NCBI GenBank assembly: GCA_963170055.1
Contig: CAUJGJ010000277.1
Coordinates: 1,783,401-1,815,900 of the forward strand
Source: Halisarca cf. caerulea
Taxonomy: Eukaryota; Porifera; Demospongiae; Chondrillida; Halisarcidae
Length of the DNA: 32,500 bases
Reading direction: 5' to 3'
Shown here: positions 1-31,362 of the stretch, piece by piece
Numbering within the stretch: the first letter of the stretch is position 1
How the letters are laid out: every line of letters starts with the position of its first letter
Notes under the pieces: generated by a model
Database searches by the model: none
Seen by the model: only the letters and a program-made list of their open reading frames with translations
Told to the model about the DNA's origin: nothing
Position numbers and translations under genes: made by a program

Positions 1-353
1 TACGTACGTACCTCGAAGGGGACACAAAATCAGTACTTATTATCAGAGGTACTTACTATCAGGGTTGGTTTATGTATGTGAGGTAGGTGTACACAGGGAC
101 AGAATGAGGAGTACTTACTAACCAGAAGTATGCATTAAACCGGGTACTTACTATCAGGGTTGGTACATATATGTACATGAGGTATACACAGGGACAGAAT
201 GAGGAGTACTTACTAACCAGGAGTATGCACTAAACCATTTACTTACTACCAGGGTTGGTTTATGTACATGAGGTATACACAGGGACAGAATGAGGATTAC
301 TTACTAACCAGGAGTATACACTAAACCAGGTACTTACTAACCAAGTTCCACTG
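1..353. repeat. TIR element of the 91-bp family, 3 internal units (cut by window start)
   Basis: It contains three copies, about 91-95 bp apart, of a unit with ACAGGGACAGAATGAGGAG and ACTTACTAACCAGGAGTATG. The right end reads ACTAACCAAGTTCCACTG followed by TA, the inverted counterpart of the left end seen in the copy at 19679. The left terminus lies outside the window. Confidence 0.8.
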
Positions 354-850
354 TATGTGATTGCACAGATTTTGATAATCTGGTGTAGCGTACTTTTCGA
401 GTTAATTTGTGTATACTACCCAAATGAACTCACTGACCGTGCACAGAATTAGCGGCGAGTAGAATAATCAGTGTAAGGCAATGGTACAGTGCGTAGATTG
501 CTGAGAATACTGTACTCCACATTTGCACGTGGGAAGCCGGAGGCCTGCAATACCCCTAGAGGGGTGGACTGTTTGTTCGCGCTTGACTGCTTTCTAACAT
601 GCGGTGGAGACGTGTTCGCAACCTCACAATGATGCTTTGCAGAATTGGATGCCTTTTGTTTAATTGGATCCAAGTGTGTTGTGAGTTGCCAAAGGGTATC
701 AGATGAAAACCATTCACAGTAAACATTTCCCCATCAGTATAATCAGTTTATGTACTTATAATCTCCATCATCTCGAATTACTCTTAATAATGCTTTACAA
801 TTGTGTCTAGTTAATTGCTAAGTGATGGAATTTTCATTCTCTTTTGTTAG
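354..850. other. Upstream intron sequence, nothing recognised
   Basis: This is single-copy-looking sequence leading into exon A. The part at about 430-670 is somewhat richer in CpG, and a 74-codon frame is open on the minus strand. I cannot link it to a known protein or to an upstream GPAT exon. Confidence 0.4.
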
Positions 851-20915
<20,065 letters not shown>

Positions 20916-20933
20916 GTGTGTGTGTGTGTGTGT

Positions 20934-21012
<79 letters not shown>

Positions 21013-21108
21013 CGTGCGTATGTGTGTGTTTGTGTGTGTGTGTGTGTGTGTGTATGTGTGTGTGTACGTGTGTGTACGTGTGTGTTTGTGTGTGTGTGTG
21101 TATGTGTA

Positions 21109-21155
<47 letters not shown>

Positions 21156-21157
21156 AT
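20916..21157. repeat. (GT)n array starting at the exon F donor
   Basis: About 240 bp of GT with GCGTGCGTGCG, TACGTG and TGTAATTG interruptions. Its first GT is the splice donor of exon F. Confidence 0.97.
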
Positions 21158-21612
21158 GTGTGTTTATATGTATGTACATCTTTGTATACACGTACGTATG
21201 TACGTATGTGTAGTTACGTCTTTGTATACATGTATGTACATATGTGTATGTACTATACATGCATCTTTGTGTATATGTATGTATGTACTTGTGTGTGTTT
21301 ATGTGGATTTATCTTGCTGCTGACACCAGCTGTATTGGATACCCCCTCCTACTGTTTGTCTTCTGACTTTGCTGTCATCTGAAAAACTACTCTGAGAATG
21401 TGTTTACTGTCTGCAAAATAAATGAAATCACTTGTTTGTCATTCTTCTCCCCACCTGTCTCTTCCTTGCTGGAGGTTATCTTGTTCATGGATGAGTGATT
21501 TTTTCAGGGATGGAGGAACCTCTAATCAGTTCCTTTTACTCCTCTCACATTCCTGGTTTCCAGTGGACCTAGCCCTCAGACCTCCACCAAGTTCCTGTTA
21601 AAAATGTGTGTG

Positions 21613-21797
21613 CAGTGGAATCTCTGAATAAAGGAGACTTTAGGACCACCTCTTTTGCCTTTGTAAGGAGGTTGTCCTCTTGGGAAGGCTCACAATGTAT
21701 TGGAACTATAGGCAGGAGGTATTTTGGGACCTCAAGCCATGTCCTTTGTAGAGAGTCTGTCCTTAATTCTGAGTGTCCACTATTGGAGATTTCCCTG
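21613..21797. mobile_element. MITE, 185 bp
   Basis: The left end is CAGTGGAATCTCTGAATAAA and the inverted right end CAGGGAAATCTCCAATAGTG. Flanks are TG/TG rather than TA/TA. GGACCACCTC and GTCCTC words in the interior echo the other families. Confidence 0.65.
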
Positions 21798-21890
21798 TGT
21801 TTTGAGTCTAATTGTATGCACTTGCAGGTGGTTATGAAAAGCAGTGTGACTGTGTGCATGCATGTTCCATATACATTTGTGTGCTTTTTA

Positions 21891-22076
<186 letters not shown>

Positions 22077-22079
22077 GCA

Positions 22080-22899
22080 TCAAGTCTGCATTCTACAAAA
22101 GAGGCCCCGGGCACATTCATAGCTGCCTTCTGTACAGACCTGTGATGCATTCTCAGTGAGAAACCAGCCTTGCCATGTATCCCTGTCAAACTAGAAACCA
22201 CAAGTGGTGTTTGCTAAAGGTCACCTTGTAGCATCAGTTTTTGTTGGAGGCATGCAGGAACCTTTCCAACCCAACTACAATGTGTTCAGGCTGTGGCTTC
22301 CTAATCTGTGTTGCTAAGGGAAAGCCTGGGGGCTCTTATCTGCTAATGATATTCATGGATGCATCAGCTGCTGAGAGTTGTTTATGTCACTTGTGAGTTG
22401 TTTACACATTCCTGGAAAATTGTTCCCTTGATAATGGTCAGGTGGCCACAAGCAGAGATCAGAAGGATAGCTGCAGCCACCCCATCACACCTCTTTAGTT
22501 CATTGCCCACTGAAGACTCTTGTCTCCCAGCTAATGTCACCCTCAGCATGTTGTGTGCTGTCAATCAAGGGGTTATCGGTTTATCTGAAAAAATTAAAAT
22601 CCCGCCCCTCATTCCTGGACCGCAAAGACTGTGTCAACCTCATGTGTCAGTGGTGGAAGATTGCATAGATTTGCATGGTTCTCCCCAGAAGCAAAGGGGT
22701 ACACAGTGTTGCAAACCTCAAACCTATTGCATGAGGGTATTATTTTAACTTGCACCAGCTGGGCCATAGGTTCATCAGCAAGGAAGGGTGAGGTGGATTT
22801 TTTCCATTTGGGGGTCTTTTTTCCATTTCTGTCTGGTGAAACTTTAGCCTATGGACAGCATGCTAAGATCAGTCGTTTATCTAAAGTATTCAACTGCAT
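22080..22899. other. Intron sequence, nothing recognised
   Basis: Several medium open frames occur here, but none matches the GPAT family or any protein I know. No repeat family seen. Confidence 0.4.
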
Positions 22900-23058
22900 C
22901 AGAACTTGGTTGGTAAGTACCATTAAGGGCCAACTAAGCTGGTACTTACTATCAGTGTTGTTTTCAGTACTGTACTTAGGTAGGGAGAGAGCGGGGGGAG
23001 GGTAGTTACTTTCCGGAAGTATGTACTATCCCAGGTTCTTACTAACCACGTTAGATTG
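22900..23058. mobile_element. Degenerate single-unit copy of the 91-bp TIR family
   Basis: The left end CAGAACTTGGTTGGTAAGTA and the inverted right end CAATCTAACGTGGTTAGTAA match the family termini. GGTACTTACTATCAG and GGAAGTATGTACTATCC lie between. Confidence 0.7.
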
Positions 23059-23225
23059 CATCTGTATTGATGCTGCAGGAATCTGCAATGTTTTCAAGCC
23101 TTTACACACACGTATTGGAGAGCAGGGATAAATGTGTGCATGCTGTGGGTATGGCAGTTGGTGTATATGGTCTGTGTTTGTACGTAGGGTTAATGTTCTT
23201 CGTTGTCAGCAAATTTCGAGAAACA

Positions 23226-23603
23226 CATTCACTTAGGACCAATATATCTACAGAGTCCACTTCAGGCTGGTTTATAAGCCACTTTAGTGATACTAACGCA
23301 CGTTTGTATGAGGACCACCTGTCTACAGAGACCACTTCAGGCTGGTTTATAAGCCACTTTAGTGATACTAACGCACGTTTGTATGAGGACCACCTGTCTA
23401 CAGAGACCACTTCAGGCTGGTTTATAAGCCACTTTAGTGATACTAACGCACGTTTATGTGAGGACCACCTGTCTACAGAGACCACTTCAGGCTGGTTTAT
23501 AAGCCACTTTAGTGATACTAATGCACGTTTATGTGAGGACCACCTGTCTACAGAGACCACTATTACTTGCCCTGGAGTGGTCTTTGTAGACAGGTTTTAT
23601 TGT
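23226..23603. mobile_element. Element of the GACCACCTGTCT family with 4 x 75-bp array
   Basis: Exact 75-bp period: TTCAGGCTGGTTTATAAGCC begins at 23261, 23336, 23411 and 23486. The end at about 23600, inverted, reads ACAATAAAACCTGTCTACAA, like the terminus at 20352. Because 75 is a multiple of three, frames stay open on both strands. I do not regard them as genes. Confidence 0.82.
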
Positions 23604-23756
23604 GTGTGTATTTCGATCCTTGTGTGCGGTGTCGTCCCGCTACAGGAAACCTGGGAGATCATGTTAAGGCACTTTGTGAATTAGGAGGAAAATCATTGTT
23701 AGCTTAAATATTTTCGCATGCAGTGAGACCTCTTACTTCACCACATGATCAAATTA

Positions 23757-24013
23757 CAGTAGAACGTGGATAGTACAGTAAGTACCTTCGGGGGAAGGCA
23801 AAATGTGTACTTGTAAGTGCATGTACTACCAGAGGTACATGCACTTACCATCCAAGATGCTTTCAATGGTATTCCATGAGGTTTGGACAGAACAATGAGT
23901 ACTTACTGTCCAAGATGCTTTCAATGGTATTACATGAGGTTTGGATAGAGCAATGAGTACTTACTATCCAGGAGTACTCACCAACCCAGGTGCTCACCGA
24001 TACAGTTTGACTG
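23757..24013. mobile_element. TIR element, 257 bp, with internal duplication
   Basis: The left end is CAGTAGAACGTGGATAGTAC and the inverted right end CAGTCAAACTGTATCGGTGA. TA flanks both sides. Two internal units share CCAAGATGCTTTCAATGGTA and CAATGAGTACTTACT. It resembles the 91-bp family in plan (GTACTTAC words) but has different unit sequence. Confidence 0.83.
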
Positions 24014-24183
24014 TAGATTATTGTATTTGATGTATGTGTTGTGGAATTTTCATGTATGCATGTATGTATGTAGTGTGTGTGTACATAGGGCTAGTTACTC
24101 CCATCTAGCACACACGACACACGCAATGTTTTTGTAGAAACGAAATTCATACATATACGTTTGATGCTTATTTGGAAGGGTTC

Positions 24184-24386
24184 TACCGTATACCCTTTAA
24201 TTTTCGCAGGGTGTATATTTCGTGGATTTTGGCATTTAGCATTTTTCATGTTTTTTATATTTGTGGACGACCATGTTTTCCCGTTGCACAAGAGTCCAAT
24301 CTAATTTTTGCGGGTGTAAACTTTCATAGATGGCTTCCAATCCGCAAATATTGCGAATATAAAACCCTGCAGAATTGATGCGCGTA
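24184..24386. mobile_element. Palindromic MITE, AATTTTCG family, 203 bp
   Basis: The left arm is TACCGTATACCCTTTAATTT, then TCGCAGGG. The inverted right arm is TACGCGCATCAATTCTGCAG, then GGTTTTATATTCGC. Confidence 0.7.
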
Positions 24387-24686
24387 CAGGATTTGTATAA
24401 GCAGCATTGTGACTGTTGTATGCACATTCATACATTCAGTACATGTGTGCATCCTTTGCTTCCAAGTTGCACGGTTTGTGTTTGTATTTGTGATGTTTTG
24501 TACCACCATCGTTCTTGTATGTACAGTACACTGTGAGTTATACGTGTTGTATTGCCTACATCTGCGGTACAGAGAACTTGCACAATGCATCCTGTCCTAG
24601 AAAGCAGCTCCAACGATGGAAATTTCTGAAAGATTCCTTTTTTTTATGCCCCAAGATACTTTGTTATACTGTTAAAACAACCTCTC

Positions 24687-25206
24687 AGTAGTGAGCGCCT
24701 CTGTATTAGGAACACTTCAACATTGTCCCAAATTATCCAGTAGTGAGCACCTCTGTACTAAGGACACTTCAACATTGTCCCAAAGTATCTAGTAGTGAGC
24801 ACCTCTGTACTAAGGACACTTCAACATTGTCCCAAATTATCCAGTAGTGAGCACCTCTGTACTAAAGACACTTCAACATTGTCCCAAAGTATCTAGTAGT
24901 GAGCACCTCTGTACTAAGGACACTTCAACATTGTCCCAAATTATCCAGTAGTGAGCACCTCTGTACTAAGGACACTTCAACATTGTCCCAAAGTATCTAG
25001 TAGTGAGCACCTCTGTACTAAGGACACTTCAACATTGTCCCAAATTATCCAGTAGTGAGCACCTCTGTACTAAGGACACTTCAACATTGTCCCAAAGTAT
25101 CTAGTAGTGAGCACCTCTGTACTAAGGACACTTCAACATTGTCCCAAATTATCCAGTAGTGAGCACCTCTGTACTAAGGACACTTCAGCATTGTCCCAAA
25201 GTATCC
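24687..25206. repeat. 52-bp tandem array, 10 units in a two-unit higher-order pattern
   Basis: AGTAGTGAGC starts at 24687, 24739, 24791, 24843, 24895, 24947, 24999, 25051, 25103 and 25155. Units end alternately in AAATTATCC and AAAGTATCT, giving a 104-bp dimer repeated five times. The CACCTCTGTACTAAGGACAC core resembles a MITE end (CCTCTGTAATCC-type). Confidence 0.95.
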
Positions 25207-25244
25207 ATAAGCATATAAGGTTGATGCACACACAGCACATGTAT

Positions 25245-25400
25245 GCATACCTTAGCGTACAAAGATGGAGACTGGGTTTTCTATATTCACTGATAAGCAA
25301 GATGTCACTAGCCTAAACTTCACTTGGCAAGGTCATGATTTGCTTCGTAGCATACCTTAGGGTACGAAAATGGAGACTGGGTTTTTAAGAACGAGTCTAC
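25245..25400. repeat. Spaced direct duplication around GGAGACTGGGTTTT
   Basis: GCATACCTTAGCGTAC...ATGGAGACTGGGTTTT is found near 25246 and again near 25350, about 104 bp apart. Confidence 0.7.
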
Positions 25401-25641
25401 ATACAATGTTAAAGTTGCTCTGTTGTGATGTACTTTCTAATAGCAATATACTTATATTAGTATTGTATAAAATGACTGTGTGATTTCCCGTGCTTTTCTA
25501 GCGATTTGTGTGTATGTTGTGTGGCCCATTTCCCTATGTGTGTATGAACGTTGTATGGTGCATATTTGACTTACTGTACGTGCATACATTCATTGTAGTG
25601 CTTTCTTGTATACTGTACATTTCATGCACAAAATGTACGTA

Positions 25642-26095
25642 CAGTAGAACCTGTGAATTAAGACCACCTAGGGGACTGCCTTGTACTGTACGTACAGTAG
25701 AACCTGTGAATTAAGACCACCTAGGGGACTGCCTTGTACTGTACGTACAGTAGAACCTGTGAATTAAGACCACCTAGGGGACTGCCTTGTACTGTACGTA
25801 CAGTAGAACCTGTGAATTAAGACCACCTAGGGGACTGCCTTGTACTGTATGTACAGTGGAACCTGTGACTTAAGACCACCCAGGGGACTGCCTTATACTG
25901 TCCCCAATTCTCAGGTGGTCTCAATTACCAGGTTGCTTTGTATTGCTAAAGTGGTTCACAGACCAGCCTACAGTGGTCTCTATAGACAGGTGGTCCTTCT
26001 TTACAGATGTTCTTTTAGACAGGTGGTCCTTCTTGCAGGCGGTCTTTAAGACAGGTGGTCCTTCTTGCAGGTGGTCTTTAAGACAGGATTCACTG
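25642..26095. mobile_element. GACCACCTGTCT-family element with 5 x 53-bp end-repeat array
   Basis: CAGTAGAACCTGTGAATTAA recurs with an exact 53-bp period from 25642, then 25695, 25748, 25801 and (CAGTGGAACC...) 25854, so the terminus itself is tandemly repeated. The other end, inverted, is CAGTGAATCCTGTCTTAAAG. It carries three to four AGACAGGTGGTCCTTCTT repeats of its own. TA flanks both sides. Confidence 0.88.
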
Positions 26096-26099
26096 TACT

Positions 26100-26890
26100 T
26101 GTATGTCAATGTTAGCCTTACATGTAGCATGCGTTGTTGTATTCAGGGCCTCTGTGGTTGCATTCTGGAGGTCAGGAATGTGCTAAGCACAGTACATACT
26201 GTATATAGAGTATGTTAGTGTTGTCATTGTCTGATGTAATATGTTAAAGTTCTGATATACCAGAAAGTGTCTCACTTGGAAGAATGTTGGATTGTCAAAG
26301 TGTTGGAACACAAGGCTGTTGGATTATTGAATGACTCTTAGTGCACTCCAGTATGGTGATTGTACGGTACCTCGGAAGATGGTCGGATTAGGAAGAATGT
26401 TGGATTGTTTACATACTGTGCAGTAGGTGTCAGATTACAGAGGTTCAGGTGTGTGTACTCACTGGGAAGAAGTGTGATCCTTCATTCCATGAACTGTACT
26501 ACGTTTGTGTGTACAGTGTATTTCTTATGGTGTATGATATATGCATATGTACTCGGTATAAAAAAGTCATAGTTGTTTGGTTTGTTTAGATTCTCCCACA
26601 AGGGATTGAGTGGTTTTGCAGGGAATCCAAGCAAGAATTTGGCTAATCCAATCCTGTGGGGTGCTATCATGCTGACCACTCCAATCAGACCCCTCTAAAC
26701 CACACCTTTTGTGCTTTGGAAACCTTTTTAAAACAATTCTGTTTTAATCTGTACTCATTGTTCCTGGTGTGGGGGATACAAGACCTACAAGACCTCACTG
26801 ATCGGCAAGCCCCTCTCAGCTGACCATTCCAACACATTGAGCACATTAGATGTATGTGTTGGGTTTCACTGTAGTCTGTGAACTGAAATA
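26100..26890. other. Intron sequence, possibly one degenerate MITE
   Basis: AGAATGTTGGATTGT occurs at about 26280 and 26395, and GTCAGATTACAGAGGTTC near 26428 resembles an inverted MITE end. Boundaries are not definable by eye. Nothing else recognised. Confidence 0.4.
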
Positions 26891-26895
26891 CTGTA

Positions 26896-26896
26896 T

Positions 26897-26953
<57 letters not shown>

Positions 26954-27006
26954 TGTATGTGTGTGTGTGTATGTGGTGTGTGTGTGTGCCTGTTTGTGTG
27001 CCTGTG
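26896..27006. repeat. (GT)n microsatellite
   Basis: GT with TAGTGTATG, TGGTG and GCCTGTTTGTG interruptions. Confidence 0.94.
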
Positions 27007-27401
27007 TGAGTGCATAAATACCTACTTGTTCAAGATGTGTGTGGTATTAAACAGTAATTTCTTTGTTCTACCCTTTTACCTCACCAATGAGGTGTCTTCA
27101 GTTAAGTAATTTGTTGTGTGGTAATTGGGGACACCCAGGGGGGCATTGTACACTCTATACTCCTCTATCCTAAATTGTATAATTTACTCTCCACTTGTAG
27201 CCTCATTGCATTCCAGTGGCCTGTGTGTGTGGTCAGATTGGTCGATAGCTAGTGGAACAAACAGATGTCAGGTGGGCTGGCTGCCTGGGAAAGTGCACCT
27301 TACCTAACCCTTTCCTCATGAATTCCTCTCCATCCACCTGACCCTGCACAACCCTACTCATGAATTATGAATGACTTCAAGCAAGCCCTGAAGACCTGGT
27401 A

Positions 27402-27577
27402 CAGTAGAACCTTGTTAGTAAGAACACTGTTAATGAGTAATACCTGGTTAGGAAGTACAAGGATATGATACCCCAGCTTACAACTCATAATACTAATCTA
27501 TATGGTTAGCAAGTACTACTGATAGTGAGTAGCAATTTGGAGGGTCCCCAGGTGTACTCACTAATGAGGTTTGACTG
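27402..27577. mobile_element. MITE, TTAGTAAG type, 176 bp
   Basis: The left end is CAGTAGAACCTTGTTAGTAA and the inverted right end CAGTCAAACCTCATTAGTGA. TA flanks both sides. GTTAATGAGTAATACCTGGT and GATAGTGAGTAGC inside echo the ends. Confidence 0.88.
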
Positions 27578-27626
27578 TATATACAGTATATACAGTAGGG
27601 CTAAACAGAGGGATTACAATCTTATA

Positions 27627-27800
27627 CAGTCAAGCTCTCTACAAAGTCACTTGATACATGCGGCATCACTCTTTCTACAGCAACACATGTTGGGACCTGT
27701 TTCAGTGGTCTCTGTACAGATGTACTGCTTACAACAACAACTTGGTTATAGCAGCACGTTGTAGTGGAACCAATGGAGGTGTTGTAGAGAGGTTTGACTG
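27627..27800. mobile_element. MITE, CTCTACAA type, 174 bp
   Basis: The left end is CAGTCAAGCTCTCTACAAAG and the inverted right end CAGTCAAACCTCTCTACAAC. TA flanks both sides. It lies 49 bp from the preceding MITE, with ATACAGTATATACAGT between. Confidence 0.88.
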
Positions 27801-28012
27801 TACACCAGTCCATGAGAGAGGGTCAAAATGTAAACATACACACAAGCGAGGAAAAAGCATGAGTTTTAGCAAACAGTGTTACTTAACAGCCATGAGGGAA
27901 CCACCTCATGCCCACAGGATTAGCAGAAATGACCACAACTGATTTTGCTTTCCTTACAACTGATAACCATTGAAGACAACCACACATTGTGATCTACCCG
28001 TACTCCTCAGTA

Positions 28013-28199
28013 CAGTGAATCCTCTGTAATCCAACACCTCTATTGTCCGATATTCTCTCTAATCTGACCATCTTATGAGGCACAGTTGCCATATTAAAAT
28101 ACATATGTATGCTAAGAGTCACTCTGTAATCCAACAACCTCCCAATCCAACATTATTATTTTAGCCCCGTTGAGTGTCTGCTATAGAGAGGTTCCACTG
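28013..28199. mobile_element. MITE, GTAATCC type, 187 bp
   Basis: The left end is CAGTGAATCCTCTGTAATCC and the inverted right end CAGTGGAACCTCTCTATAGC. TA flanks both sides. CTCTGTAATCCAACA recurs internally. Confidence 0.86.
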
Positions 28200-28394
28200 T
28201 ACACACACACACACATGGGTAACCTATACTCTATTGTGTAGTCCTCGCATACAGTATGAATCACAGGTGTTCATTGCACGTAGTTAAAAGTTGCTGGATC
28301 AATGCATACGGGTTTTAATAGTTGAAAATATGTACTCATCTATTATATGTGTTTCAGAATGTTTTCCTATGCCTTTGATATTCACTGTATATTC

Positions 28395-28397
<3 letters not shown>

Positions 28398-28441
<44 letters not shown>

Positions 28442-28500
28442 ACACACACACACACACGCGCGCGCGCGCACACACACGCACGCACGCACACACACATTGC

Positions 28501-28592
<92 letters not shown>
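28398..28592. repeat. (CA)n array with CG stretches
   Basis: CA with CGCGCGCGCGC and ACGCACGCACG interruptions and one CATTGCCATA break, then 85 bp of nearly pure CA. Confidence 0.96.
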
Positions 28593-28861
28593 ACAAACCT
28601 TACATCACCAGTTTCTCTCACTGTAGTGTAACTCTGTACTACAAGGTTAAAAATGTGACACTTATTATGACAATCACTTACATAACAATGCCAACCCCAC
28701 ATTAAGGGTACATCTAAGCCCATTCCCTCTAACCCCTTCCAACCAACCAGTCTGTGTGTCCACACTGGCAGCTCTCTTAGCTCAAACAGATTCAATTCTA
28801 CTGGTCAGACTGCCCTTGTATCTATTCTCTAAAATCACAGTGCTCTGAGATCACCCTGAAC

Positions 28862-29093
<232 letters not shown>

Positions 29094-29239
29094 TCCAGCC
29101 TTCAAGATAAACTCCCTATATACTGTTAACTGCCCTTACTTTACTGGGCTTAAGATTGGGGATTTGGGGATTGTGTACATATGCACTACAAACAACACAG
29201 GAGATGTGAGGTTGCATTGGATTTGAAGAGCCTTGTCAG

Positions 29240-29372
29240 GGTTCCCCCTCCCCTCCCCCCGCCCCTCTCCCCTCCCCCTTCCCCTGAAAATTTGTAACGT
29301 TAGTATGTTATTCACAGTAAGGCTGCCTGCTGCTCCCTATACACTGTTCCCAACCACCCCCCCACCCCCTCT
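29240..29372. repeat. C-rich blocks (G-quadruplex potential on minus strand)
   Basis: CCCCCTCCCCTCCCCCCGCC and following C runs (29247-29285), plus CCACCCCCCCACCCCC near 29355. Confidence 0.8.
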
Positions 29373-29764
29373 TGATTTGTAGCCTTGTTCATGTGTCATG
29401 TATTGCTGAAAATTGTCAGCACAGATCGGTGGTGTTACTGTGTGCCGAGTGTATGCGGCCCCAGGTACACATCACATGCCGTTTACTGTAACAAAGAGAG
29501 TATGCAAGTTACGTATATGCCGGTTTACTCACTTGTGTGCGTACCTACCTACGTGCATATGCTGATGAGCACCCCATGTATTTTGCACATTTATGCACCA
29601 TCAGTTTTGATGCGTTTGAAGTTATCAGTGTTCTTTTTGAAATTCTCACTATGATCAGTCGTGTGCGTAGACCGTGTATGCAGATGCCCCAAGTGAGTGC
29701 TTGCAATTTCCTGTCTGATTTGCATTGGTTTGTGGTTCTTATTCCTTTAACAAGTGTAGGTTAT

Positions 29765-30075
29765 TATCCGATGGAGCAATCATGTAGCATAGATAAATCT
29801 TCAAAAATCAATCAGTAGGACAATTCGGCCAGTACACCTTTATCAATGATCAGCCAATATACATATCATCAGCCAATATACATATCATCAGCCAATATAC
29901 ATATCATCGGCCAACATACATACGTATCATCAGCCAATATACATATCATCTACCAATATACAAATCTGATTTGTACTGTATGTTGGCTGATGAAGGTCTT
30001 CGTGTACATGGGCAAAACATCCTATTGATTGATCATTGAAGATTTATCTATGCTACGTGATTGCTCAATGGGATA
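29765..30075. mobile_element. Foldback element with internal 19-bp repeats, 311 bp
   Basis: Inverted arms of about 55 bp. The left begins TATCCGATGGAGCAATCATG; the right, inverted, begins TATCCCATTGAGCAATCACG. Both continue TAGCATAGATAAATCTTCAA. Between the arms lie six units of CAGCCAATATACATATCAT (29851-29968) and one inverted partner, TGTATGTTGGCTGATG. Its ends differ from all the CAGT elements here. Confidence 0.87.
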
Positions 30076-30138
30076 TTAATCTATTTGTTATAGTTTAATG
30101 TAGCAATGAGCCTCTATGACATTCTTATTCCTTTCTTT

Positions 30139-30659
<521 letters not shown>

Positions 30660-31000
30660 CATATATGTATGCCCGTACTTGTATGTATCTGCAGTATTTC
30701 AAGTGAAGCTTGGTACCTGTTTGGTCTACTTTGTGTTAGAGGGGAATTTAACAATTTCTTCCTTACCTCACCCTTTTAATCACCTAAACAAAGTGTGGGT
30801 CTTGTGAACCTGTGGGTTTCTTTATTGTTTCTATGTGTTTGAAGCTAAGGTTAAGTGAGTCCTAAGGAAGTGAACCCCTTGAACTGGGACCACTTGTATG
30901 GTACAGGCCTAGACCTGGTGTCTGTGCATTACCTATGGAAAGCCCTTGCTCATGCCATACGCACAGCCATACATGTGTACATACACATGTGTAAACTGCA

Positions 31001-31076
31001 CACACACGCGCACGCACATACACACACGCACGCACATACACACACACGCGCACGCACACACACACACACACACACT
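31001..31076. repeat. (CA)n with CACGCGCACGCAC variants
   Basis: Two CACACACGCGCACGCACATA-like units, then pure CA. Confidence 0.93.
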
Positions 31077-31248
31077 CAAGAAGTCTATGGATATTTGTTA
31101 CTGGTCACAAAAATTTCCCAGTGAAGAAACACATAATATGTTCCAGTTAATTTTCTATTAGGAAATGTTGTGATTTTTGGTGTGTTTCTGCTACTGTGTA
31201 TGATTTCAGTTGGTATCTCGTTTGACTCCTTTCTGTGGCACTCTACCA

Positions 31249-31362
31249 CGTACATGCACATACGTACAATGAAGCACTCATACACCACGTACATGCACAT
31301 GTGTACAATGAAGCACTCATACACCTCGTACATGCACATGCATACAATGAAGCACTCATATT
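31249..31362. repeat. 39-bp tandem repeat, 3 units
   Basis: CGTACATGCACAT starts at 31249, 31288 and 31327. Each unit contains ACAATGAAGCACTCATA. Confidence 0.95.

Noticed and set aside
449..673. 74-codon minus-strand frame
   Set aside because: Protein-like in part, but no recognised family, splice context or repeat evidence; it is kept only as a note under the upstream intron.
22753..22886. Open segment after an acceptor-like CACCAG (reads SWAIGSSARK...)
   Set aside because: It has no similarity to the expected GPAT block in order or content, despite being in a compatible phase.
23067..23684. 205-codon frame with a 25-residue repeat, and its antisense frame
   Set aside because: Both frames result from a 75-bp tandem array inside a transposable element related to non-coding copies at 20194 and 25642.
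24687..25206. CRISPR-like regular direct repeats
   Set aside because: The whole 52-bp unit is repeated with no unique spacers, and the DNA is eukaryotic.
26690..26712. Possible catalytic NHT motif (AACCACACC)
   Set aside because: The frame gives NHTFC, not NHTSPID, with no suitable acceptor or upstream GGICVA-like sequence.
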